Shown here piece by piece: positions 6,824 through 11,837 of a stretch of 11,837 nt of DNA. A program made the position numbers and the translations under genes. Where the stretch lies: positions 1 through 11,837 of the forward strand of contig CAYVJW010000047.1 in the NCBI GenBank assembly GCA_964451885.1. The letters run 5' to 3'. Positions within the stretch are counted from its first letter, which is position 1; the number at the start of each line of letters is the position of its first letter. The notes under the pieces were generated by a model that made no database searches, was not told the origin of the DNA, and saw nothing but the letters and a program-made list of their open reading frames with translations. This stretch comes from CAYVJW01 sp964451885. Lineage in GTDB: Bacteria > Patescibacteriota > Gracilibacteria > UBA4473.

Positions 6824-9800
6824 ATGCCACAAAAAAAAGAAGATAATGATCTTCGTGAAGATCTGGAAGAATTTATTCATCAGATAAAGAATCCTGCAGA
6901 GGCGCAGAAACTGCGTGCTCATGAGGCCGACTTACTGATTCTGACGGAGCAGGAGATAACGCATCCGGAATTAATTGGAAATGAAGTGGTGCGAGAATGT
7001 GTGGAGCAGTATCGGGGGCAGTATTTGGAGTTTTTAAGAGAAAAAAGCAGTAAAGAAGAAATTAAAAAAAAATTAGAACAGGAGTTTTTTCCATTAATGG
7101 AATATTTTTATCATGCTCAAGAACTTTATAATGAATCGCATGATGATGATATTAAAAAACGTGCTCTTCAGTCAATGATAGATACCGTGATTGATATGGA
7201 CGCCCCGGAAGAAGAACTGAAAAGAATATTTGCAAAAAAGATGATTTCATCTTTTCATGAAATCGAAAAAATACCTAATACATACATCGCAAAGATTGAT
7301 CCACCTACTCGTGGTATACTAGCGGTTTTACGAAAGGTCGGGGATGTCGCAATAGATGACATAATTCCCCTACTTCAAAGCAATTTAGAAAATAATCCCG
7401 CATATAATTATCTATCAGAATTAAGAGAGCCTGCAATACTCCCTTTGGGAAGAGCTTTTTTGGATGATGGAAATGTGAGAGCCGCGGATGTTTTGATTTC
7501 AATGTTAAAAAAGGATCGTTCTTTTATTGAACCATTTGTTTTAAAAATTTTAAAAAGAGGATTGTCCAATAGTAATATAAAAGTGAAAGAAAAATCTGTT
7601 GACATCCTGAAGGAGATCGACGATCCGGAAATAACTTCTCTTTTTATTGAGACATTTAGGGATGAAGTAAATGAAATTCGTCAAGGCAGAGCAAAAAAAC
7701 CACATTTAATTTTCAATCTCTTGTCTTATTTTGCCAAAAACGGAAATATTCGAGCTATTGTTCCGATTCTTGAGTTCGGAAATATTCAGCTACAAAACTA
7801 TGATTTTAAATACAGTTGTCTGAAAATATTAGAAAAAATGACAGGATTGAATGAGGAAAAAACATTAAGGTTGTTGGAAGAAAATATATCTGAAAAACAA
7901 AAGATTGAAATGGATTCATTGCTTATAAAAATTGAAGAAAGATATAAGCAGTCAGGAATCGTATTGATTCATTGGCTTTTTGACAGATATACAATTTCAG
8001 AAATACTTAATTTGGAACAATCTGGAGAATTATGGAAAACTGTAGATATTATTTTACATATAAATCAATCTCCCTCACGAGATATTCGAAACCTTCAGGA
8101 TCAGATCATTCCACTAATTCTTGAAAATGAGAATCCCTTGAAAGTGCTTCGAAAAATAGAGAATATATTTGTAAGAAATAATCTTCCTTTGGTGGGAAAA
8201 ATATTTCGTATTTTTGAGTTGCTTTATCCTTTGGAAAGACAAAGATTTGGACAAAACTCCAGCCCTGTACTTCAACATCAATCTACTCGCGGACGTCGTT
8301 TTACTTTTTACCGGGATCTTCTGAATATTCATCTGCAATCGGGAAATAGATCCTTGCGAAGATATCTCACGGTGTTGCAAGAAGGAGAAGTTCTTCTTCA
8401 GCGTTATGAGCAAGGCCAAGAGGCTGGTATGCCAACATTATCTCAAGAAGATGCCAATCAGCTTTCATGCTTTCTTAGGAAACTTGAAACCTTGCAGGAA
8501 AACACCATACGTGGAGAAACAAAGCCTGCTTCAGGAAGACAAGATGAAATTGATCAAAAAGTTCAAAGTCTCAGGCAGAATTTGGAGGTAAAAGAAGGAC
8601 AGTTAATTACTGAAAGAATTTCCGAACTTTTTTTGAAACCCGTTGGAGTACACTCTATTTCAGAGGCTCTTGAACTTATGGACAGCATCAAAGAAAGGGC
8701 TGAGCAAAGAAACCAAACTTCAGTTGATCATGCTAAAGTGAGAAATGGAAAACGATATTTGCATGCCCATAAGGGGGATTTAGCAAAAGGAATTAACGAT
8801 CTTTATTTTCGTAACATTTTGAATAACGGCTCTGTTGCCAAAGAATTTTTGGGGTCGGAGACTTCCTCTGATGCTACTCCTTTTGATACTGATGTAGAAT
8901 TGCTCTCTGATGAAAGTGAAGACAGAGCTGCAATGTCTGAGATAGCTCAAGGATACGGAGATTTATTACTTGTTATGCGGCCAAGCGGTCAATGGGAGAG
9001 AACTCATAATAAAGATTATATAAAACCGGCCAGAGGGAAGTTTGAGTTGTTTCAAGCTCGAGTAGCAGGAGGGAGACACTATGCCATTCGGACAGGCTTT
9101 CCTCTCACGGAAGTTGATTTCATCATCGCTCAGAAAAACATATGTAAAGATGAACGAAGGTTGAGAAGTAAATACTTTGAGATTGCTCGGAATGGTTATT
9201 ATATTCCCGTAGTAGATGAATCAGGAAAGGTTATCTTTACTCCGGGAATGTATGAGTGGTATCGGGATATTTTTGACGGTTTGGATAATTTTGAAGGGAA
9301 TAATTTTGATGTTCATACGTTGAAGAGAAATGACTCATTGATGTCACAAGTACAAAATCATCAACCAAAATCGAGAGAGTTTGAACAAATTGCAACCATT
9401 AGAAATACTATTTCATCAATAGTAGAAACAGCCATGACAAAAGTTGGCCTCACTAGGAGAAGTAGGCATGAAGAAGGCCTTTTGGGAGTAGATATGGCGG
9501 ATATCGGGTCAACCGCTCGAGGAACTAATCTGCCCGGGGGATTTGATTTTGATTTCGTATGTAAACTGAATGATCGGGACTGGGAGAAAGTTCAGGAACT
9601 TCAGAACGAAATTGTTGCCCAAATGAGACCCAAAAAACAGGATAATTACCAAAAAGATACACACCAGCAGTTACGAATGTTTGGTGTAGATATTAACGGC
9701 CAAAAAATGGATATTGATATAGGATTTGCCAGGAAATCAGAGCAGGATGTCTTTGAGGCTCATGATGCGGTTGCTCAAAAATTACAGTGGATTAGGGGAC

Positions 9801-10165
9801 ATTTGGGAGATGATGTTGAAGCAAATGTTATTGCTAATATTCGATTCGCAAAAGATTTCCTCAAAAAAAACGGGGTATACAAAAAAGGCACTCAAGGGCA
9901 AGGAGGCTTAGGTGGAATTGGGATAGAAACCTGGATTTTAAATCATCATGGAAATGTACAAGAAGCATTTTATTCTTTTCGAAAATCCGCATATGAAGGT
10001 AGTCAACGGATTCCCTTCGAAACTTTTCGTGATAAATATTTGATTATTGGCGCTGGAGAAAACATTCAGAAGAAAAGCCGTGAAGATCTTGTTGAGAACT
10101 TTTGCTATAACATGACGCCTGAAGGATATGATCGAATGCTTGAGGTAATAGAAAAAGTGATATAA
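6824..10165 (+). CDS. Giant protein: helical repeats + unassigned domain + class I CCA-like nucleotidyltransferase (1113 residues)
   Basis: The C-terminal 240 residues look like an archaeal-type (class I) CCA-adding enzyme. GSTARGTNLPGGFDFDF, at about residues 895-911, carries the GS motif and the metal-binding Asp908 and Asp910; QKMDIDIGF gives a third Asp (963 or 965); and FAKDFLKKNGVY...GGIGIETWILNHHGN matches the second domain of tRNA nucleotidyltransferases (tRNA_NucTransf2 type). Residues about 150-460 look like HEAT/ARM-type helix pairs (DPEITSLFIETF, LREPAILPLGRAFL). Between them, at about 640-840, lies an unassigned domain with SDATPFDTD and HYAIRTGFPLTEVDFII. Ordinary class I enzymes have about 440 residues. 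The substrate could be a tRNA end, another RNA or a nucleotide messenger. An ATG at 6803 would add seven residues, but it lies upstream of the predicted RNA start. The gene stands alone between its own promoter and terminator. Confidence 0.85.
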   Translation: MPQKKEDNDLREDLEEFIHQIKNPAEAQKLRAHEADLLILTEQEITHPELIGNEVVRECVEQYRGQYLEFLREKSSKEEIKKKLEQEFFPLMEYFYHAQELYNESHDDDIKKRALQSMIDTVIDMDAPEEELKRIFAKKMISSFHEIEKIPNTYIAKIDPPTRGILAVLRKVGDVAIDDIIPLLQSNLENNPAYNYLSELREPAILPLGRAFLDDGNVRAADVLISMLKKDRSFIEPFVLKILKRGLSNSNIKVKEKSVDILKEIDDPEITSLFIETFRDEVNEIRQGRAKKPHLIFNLLSYFAKNGNIRAIVPILEFGNIQLQNYDFKYSCLKILEKMTGLNEEKTLRLLEENISEKQKIEMDSLLIKIEERYKQSGIVLIHWLFDRYTISEILNLEQSGELWKTVDIILHINQSPSRDIRNLQDQIIPLILENENPLKVLRKIENIFVRNNLPLVGKIFRIFELLYPLERQRFGQNSSPVLQHQSTRGRRFTFYRDLLNIHLQSGNRSLRRYLTVLQEGEVLLQRYEQGQEAGMPTLSQEDANQLSCFLRKLETLQENTIRGETKPASGRQDEIDQKVQSLRQNLEVKEGQLITERISELFLKPVGVHSISEALELMDSIKERAEQRNQTSVDHAKVRNGKRYLHAHKGDLAKGINDLYFRNILNNGSVAKEFLGSETSSDATPFDTDVELLSDESEDRAAMSEIAQGYGDLLLVMRPSGQWERTHNKDYIKPARGKFELFQARVAGGRHYAIRTGFPLTEVDFIIAQKNICKDERRLRSKYFEIARNGYYIPVVDESGKVIFTPGMYEWYRDIFDGLDNFEGNNFDVHTLKRNDSLMSQVQNHQPKSREFEQIATIRNTISSIVETAMTKVGLTRRSRHEEGLLGVDMADIGSTARGTNLPGGFDFDFVCKLNDRDWEKVQELQNEIVAQMRPKKQDNYQKDTHQQLRMFGVDINGQKMDIDIGFARKSEQDVFEAHDAVAQKLQWIRGHLGDDVEANVIANIRFAKDFLKKNGVYKKGTQGQGGLGGIGIETWILNHHGNVQEAFYSFRKSAYEGSQRIPFETFRDKYLIIGAGENIQKKSREDLVENFCYNMTPEGYDRMLEVIEKVI

Positions 10166-10166
10166 T
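10158..10166 (+). promoter_or_regulatory. Extended -10-like element at the end of the giant gene
   Basis: TGATATAAT spans the stop codon of the giant gene: a perfect TATAAT (10161-10166) preceded by a TGn extension. The -35 side is poor (TTGAGG at 10140-10145, only 15 bases away). If active it would start a transcript near 10173 that ends at the terminator at 10350-10381, giving an RNA of about 210 bases. Confidence 0.25.
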
Positions 10167-10322
10167 CCCATCCGACCAGCCGATACTTTTTGACTCGACT
10201 GTGATGACAGCAGCACAAACTATATTTTTCATTTCTTTGTGTTTGTTGCAGCCAAGTCCAAAAGACTTGGCTGAACGATGGGATGAGAGTGAGAGTGCCA
10301 TTTGGCAAAAGAAATGACTCTC
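10165..10322 (+). other. Structured non-coding interval (possible 3' UTR or small RNA)
   Basis: No gene is apparent between the giant gene and the terminator. The interval has nested complementarity. ATCCCATC (10165-10172) pairs with GATGGGAT (10277-10284). A perfect 10-base hairpin, CAGCCAAGTC (10249-10258) with GACTTGGCTG (10264-10273), has a 5-base loop CAAAA and no T-tract on either strand, so it is not a simple terminator. Further on, GAGAGT (10291-10296) pairs with ACTCTC (10317-10322) around a smaller GCCA/TGGC helix. I could not fit it to tRNA, tmRNA, SRP RNA or RNase P RNA by eye. Confidence 0.45.
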
Positions 10323-10349
10323 TCCCGTATCGCTCTCCGTTTCACAGAA

Positions 10350-10381
10350 AAAAGCCCTTATCCACTCAGGATGGGGCTTTT
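10350..10381. terminator. Bidirectional intrinsic terminator
   Basis: AAAAGCCC (10350-10357) and GGGCTTTT (10374-10381) form the base of a stem, with ATCC/GGAT continuing it around the loop ACTCA. On the minus strand the stem is followed by a run of six T just after the stop of the 83-residue gene, a convincing terminator. On the plus strand it ends in TTTT and can also stop transcripts from the giant gene. Confidence 0.75.
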
Positions 10382-10390
10382 GGGTTGATT

Positions 10391-10642
10391 TTAAGGATTC
10401 ATTTTTCGCCAGTATTCCCCACTTTCCTCCCTCGACTTCTTCGCCACCTCCTTGAGCTTATCCGCAATAATATCCAAAGCTTTAGGATCAGTCGTAAACC
10501 TTGCCGAAACTGTTCCTCCCTCCTCATCAAATATTTCCACAAAAATTGCTGGATTTGGTTCTTCCAATTCTACAGCAGTTTCGATGGTTAACCTTCCCGC
10601 ATTAAAACCTTCAAACTGAATGTAAGTATCTTCGGAGGGCAT
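10391..10642 (-). CDS. Acidic 83-residue protein of unknown function
   Basis: I do not recognise this protein. It is strongly acidic, with a probable beta-rich first half (TYIQFEGFNAGRLTIETAVEL, then PAIFVEIFDEEGGTVSARFT) and a C-terminal helix (DPKALDIIADKLKEVAKKSREES) ending EYWRKMNP. There are no cysteines and no membrane segment. It is a single-gene unit: the stop lies ten bases before a clear terminator, and the start faces the divergent HTH gene across a 108-base AT-rich spacer with an inverted repeat. An antirepressor or nucleic-acid mimic would fit the charge, but nothing in the sequence proves it. Confidence 0.7.
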   Translation of the reverse strand: MPSEDTYIQFEGFNAGRLTIETAVELEEPNPAIFVEIFDEEGGTVSARFTTDPKALDIIADKLKEVAKKSREESGEYWRKMNP

Positions 10643-10690
10643 TTTTTGAAATATTTAACGAATAAAAATCAGTGGAATTCATAATTACTA

Positions 10691-10716
10691 AAACAGTCTA
10701 CTTATTATCACTGTTT
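10691..10716. repeat. 7-base inverted repeat between divergent genes (operator candidate)
   Basis: AAACAGT (10691-10697) and ACTGTTT (10710-10716) are perfect inverted copies with a 12-base spacer CTACTTATTATC. They lie in the spacer between the acidic 83-residue gene (minus) and the HTH gene (plus), where a dimeric regulator could control both. The HTH protein encoded next door is the obvious candidate. No clean -35/-10 pair could be assigned in this AT-rich spacer. Confidence 0.5.
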
Positions 10717-10750
10717 AATCAAATTTAAAAACATAAAATTTAAAAATAAA

Positions 10751-10951
10751 ATGAATATTCAAGAACTCGACATAATGGGAGCAGGAGATGTATGCAAATT
10801 TTTGGATATTTGCCGCAGTCGCTTATCTTTCCTTATCAAAAAATACAATATCCCTTACAAGGAAGTCTCTTCCGGTAAAATTTTTCTGAAAAAAGACATC
10901 ATTGCCTTTCAAGAAGCCCGAAAGGATAAAATGAAACATAAAAAAAAGTAA
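10751..10951 (+). CDS. Small HTH protein, excisionase/MerR-like (66 residues)
   Basis: The sequence MGAGDVCKFLDICRSRLSFLIKKYNIPYKEVSSGKIFLKKDIIAFQEAR has the layout of the HTH_17/excisionase family: a first helix, a recognition helix (RSRLSFLIKKY), a short wing (YKEVSSGKIFL), and the KKDIIAFQEAR helix that usually ends such domains. These proteins set the direction of recombination or repress small promoters. It could be the directionality partner of the serine recombinase at the left of the window, but they are 10 kb apart and that link is speculation. Translation as written ends in MKHKKK, at a run of eight A (10940-10947). With one A fewer, the frame would continue 48 codons further, so this copy may be shortened or the run may slip. 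Confidence 0.75.
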   Translation: MNIQELDIMGAGDVCKFLDICRSRLSFLIKKYNIPYKEVSSGKIFLKKDIIAFQEARKDKMKHKKK

Positions 10952-11087
10952 GCAAATACCAGGAGCTCCCGCAACTTCAGCACAAAAACATAGACATGGC
11001 AAATTTACGAAGAAGCGTTATGAAGTTCGCATAAATTCGATATTACAACTTCACAAAATGGTACAAAATCATATCTCGTTAAAATAA
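10941..11087 (+). pseudogene. Possible frameshifted C-terminal extension of the HTH gene
   Basis: In the frame one base over from the HTH gene, 48 codons stay open from the A8 run to a TAA at 11085-11087. They read KKSKQIPGAPATSAQKHRHG, then KFTKKRYEVRINSILQLHKM, then VQNHISLK. The peptide is basic and looks protein-like, yet the frame has no ATG, GTG or TTG start before its last ten codons. If the A run had seven bases, the HTH gene would encode 111 residues. A sequencing error, a real mutation or slippage during transcription are all possible; chance openness of this length is also possible in AT-rich DNA. Confidence 0.35.
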
Positions 11088-11205
11088 ATCTCGCGCGAAG
11101 CAAGTTTTAATTAACCCAGTCTACAACAGGCTTTTTGTGAATTGCGGGAATTGCTGAGCAAATACTGATATTTTTCTCCCTCACTTTTATTTTTTGAAAA
11201 AAAAT
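11088..11205. other. AT-rich gap without a recognisable gene
   Basis: Together with the preceding possible extension, this makes about 300 bases (10952-11254) without a secure gene. I see only minor features: a 7-base inverted repeat TGAAGTT / AACTTCA (11021-11027, 11047-11053), a CTCGCGCGAAG patch near 11090, and A- and T-rich tracts before the promoter at 11206. Confidence 0.4.
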
Positions 11206-11235
11206 TTGCCAAAAAGTACGTAACTCTGTTATAAT
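11206..11235 (+). promoter_or_regulatory. Strong extended -10 promoter facing the pemK-like gene
   Basis: TTGCCA (11206-11211), an 18-base spacer and a perfect TATAAT (11230-11235) with a TGn extension (TGT at 11227-11229) form one of the best promoter matches in the window. It should start rightward RNA near 11242. No rightward gene follows; instead a terminator comes at 11267-11298. Confidence 0.65.
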
Positions 11236-11243
11236 CGAGTTAC
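11220..11243. promoter_or_regulatory. Inverted repeat over the -10 box (operator candidate)
   Basis: GTAACTC (11220-11226) and GAGTTAC (11237-11243) are perfect 7-base inverted copies with the -10 hexamer centred between them. A dimeric repressor bound here would block the promoter directly. The regulator is not identified. Confidence 0.55.
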
Positions 11244-11298
11244 ATTATTGCCACCTAGGCACCTGAGGCTCGGACGAAAGTCTGAGCCGATTTTTTTT
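11242..11298 (+). ncRNA. Predicted ~57-base antisense RNA over the pemK-like 3' end
   Basis: The predicted start after the extended -10 promoter and the T8 tract of the terminator bound an RNA of about 57 bases. It has no start codon with a usable frame, and its 3' half is the terminator hairpin. From 11255 onward it is complementary to the last codons and stop of the pemK-like gene, so it could pair with that mRNA. The 5' part (TACATTATTGCCACCTAGGC) has little structure of its own. Existence rests on the promoter and terminator only. Confidence 0.45.
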
Positions 11299-11662
11299 GT
11301 ATTTCCTTAAAAATTCTTTTCGGAAGTCTACCAAGCCTTCTATCAAGTCGTTTGCTATCCATGGCCTTTATCTGAGTTAATGTCAGCCAACTACGTTTTT
11401 TTAAAAAAGTAATTTCTCCTAAATCAAATCCAAAAGAAGATTCTTTAGCTTTAGTAGTCAAAGGAATCGCTAAGAAATGTTTTTGATTAAACTTTCTAAA
11501 TACAAGCACAGGACGAATAAAATTATTCCACCCTCCATCCTGTTCTATCCCAACATTTACACCAACATGAGCTAACCAAATTTCTCTCTCTTGATATAAA
11601 AGACGATAACTTTCCTCGTTTATTTCTTTCTTTGTAACATTCCACTCATCAAATTCTTTCAT
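11255..11662 (-). CDS. PemK/MazF-like protein (135 residues), no antitoxin gene seen
   Basis: The core REIWLAHVGVNVGIEQDGGW, then FIRPVLVFRKF, FLAIPLTTK and LTLTQIKAMDSKRLDRRLGRL, matches the PemK/MazF fold of toxin-antitoxin systems, which cut RNA. The expected active-site pair is the Arg of RPVLV and a Thr of PLTTK. The longer, charged N-terminus (MKEFDEWNVTKKEINEE) is the form I recall from CPR genomes. An ATG at 11707 lies upstream of the likely -10 box, so the ATG at 11660-11662 was chosen. No MazE/PemI-like gene is adjacent on either side within the window, so the protein may act alone, use a distant antitoxin, or have another role. Its last 12 codons include an opposite-strand terminator, which suggests its 3' end was extended or shuffled. 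Confidence 0.85.
   Translation of the reverse strand: MKEFDEWNVTKKEINEESYRLLYQEREIWLAHVGVNVGIEQDGGWNNFIRPVLVFRKFNQKHFLAIPLTTKAKESSFGFDLGEITFLKKRSWLTLTQIKAMDSKRLDRRLGRLPKRIFKEIQKKSAQTFVRASGA
11267..11298 (+). terminator. Intrinsic terminator with GAAA tetraloop
   Basis: GGCTCGGAC (11267-11275) and GTCTGAGCC (11280-11288) form a 9-pair stem (one G-U) closed by a stable GAAA loop and followed by GA and eight T (11291-11298). Only the plus strand has the T-tract, so it stops rightward transcription. Unusually, it lies inside the coding sequence of the leftward pemK-like gene, where it encodes part of the AQTFVRASG tail. Confidence 0.8.
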
Positions 11663-11690
11663 CGGATTGTTTTTAAGATTATTTATTTGG

Positions 11691-11718
11691 ATTATAAAGA
11701 ACTTCATTGCTTACTCAA
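11691..11718 (-). promoter_or_regulatory. Promoter of the pemK-like gene
   Basis: On the minus strand TTGAGT (complement of 11713-11718), 16 bases and a perfect TATAAT (complement of 11691-11696) form a good promoter. RNA would start near 11684, about 22 bases before the chosen ATG at 11662. The -35 side overlaps the upstream ATG at 11707, so that start could not be used from this promoter. Confidence 0.6.
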
Positions 11719-11821
11719 TAATTTCTTCCATTCAGAAAAATATCCTCTAATGGCTGATATAGTCAGGTAATTCTTGGCATTACAAAATCCGGATTCTCCC
11801 TAAAATAGGTTCGAATAACAT

Positions 11822-11837
11822 CCGATAGGTGGCTCCA
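11822..11837 (+). other. tRNA-Thr-like 3' end, possible attachment site
   Basis: CCGATAGGTGGCTCCA at the very end of the window matches the usual bacterial tRNA-Thr 3' end: T-stem half CCGAT, acceptor strand AGGTGGC, discriminator T and CCA. Directly upstream the tRNA does not continue: GGTTCGAAT is present at 11808-11816, but five bases (AACAT) then separate it from CCGAT and the other T-stem half is missing. A lone 3' fragment like this is what integration into a tRNA gene leaves at the distal end. Chance similarity cannot be excluded. Confidence 0.4.

Noticed and set aside
8114..8419. Minus-strand open frames inside the giant gene (also 7305-7605 and 9938-10308)
   Set aside because: The plus-strand frame is open for more than 1100 codons with conserved motifs, so these are antisense shadows.
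10249..10273. 10-base hairpin as a terminator or as part of an SRP RNA
   Set aside because: There is no T-tract on either side, and the short CAGCCAAG similarity to SRP RNA is not backed by the conserved loop sequence.
11705..11837. Open minus-strand reading segments upstream of the pemK-like gene, one ending ...SAIRGYFSEWKKLLSKQ
   Set aside because: The frame is only about 31 codons between stops, has no start codon, and other frames here are interrupted; it may be a gene remnant but cannot be supported.
1..11837. Recoded UGA (glycine), as in some CPR lineages
   Set aside because: TGA is used as a stop in three ATGA gene overlaps, and the long genes contain no need for read-through.
11808..11837. 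Complete tRNA gene at the right edge
   Set aside because: The T-arm cannot form: the GGTTCGAAT segment is separated from CCGAT by five bases and no matching stem, D-arm or anticodon arm is present nearby.

Overview
The window looks like part of an integrated mobile element in a member of the Candidate Phyla Radiation (Patescibacteria). That placement is an inference from protein style, not from a marker gene. The clues are a DUF5659-like protein, a 46-residue acidic protein that overlaps a CHC2 zinc-finger protein, a PemK/MazF-like protein of the type common in these genomes, and a serine recombinase of the same flavour. UGA works as a normal stop here: three gene junctions use an ATGA stop/start overlap, so the UGA-to-glycine code of some CPR lineages does not apply.

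Layout. Bases 1-6644 are a leftward (minus-strand) block. From its upstream end it holds an unrecognised 373-residue protein, a cysteine-containing 156-residue protein and an OmpR/PhoB-type winged-helix protein. A 169-base spacer with four copies of TGCGAGA follows. Next comes a tightly packed replication cluster: DUF5659-like protein, 46-residue protein, CHC2 zinc-finger protein, SF3-like helicase, small zinc-binding protein and an unrecognised 299-residue protein. Last is the catalytic part of a serine recombinase, cut by the left window edge. Overlaps and short spacers suggest one or two transcripts, with the winged-helix protein as a natural candidate to bind the TGCGAGA sites.

Bases 6645-6802 are a divergent promoter region. 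Rightward from it runs one very large gene (about 1113 residues). It joins a helical-repeat N-terminus, an unassigned middle domain and a C-terminal class I (archaeal-type) CCA-adding-like nucleotidyltransferase. This is the most unusual protein in the window. A structured, non-coding 225-base interval and a probably bidirectional terminator follow it.

Bases 10391-11837 are a small-gene region: an acidic 83-residue protein (minus), a small excisionase-like HTH protein (plus) whose frame may continue past an A8 run, and a PemK/MazF-like protein (minus). Opposing the 3' end of the last gene is a strong extended -10 promoter followed within about 60 bases by a GAAA-tetraloop terminator, which predicts a very short antisense RNA. 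The last 16 bases match the usual 3' end of a bacterial tRNA-Thr, including CCA, although the rest of the tRNA is not there. This could be the distal attachment site of an integrated element.

All functions are read from sequence motifs and memory of families. No search or structure prediction was run.
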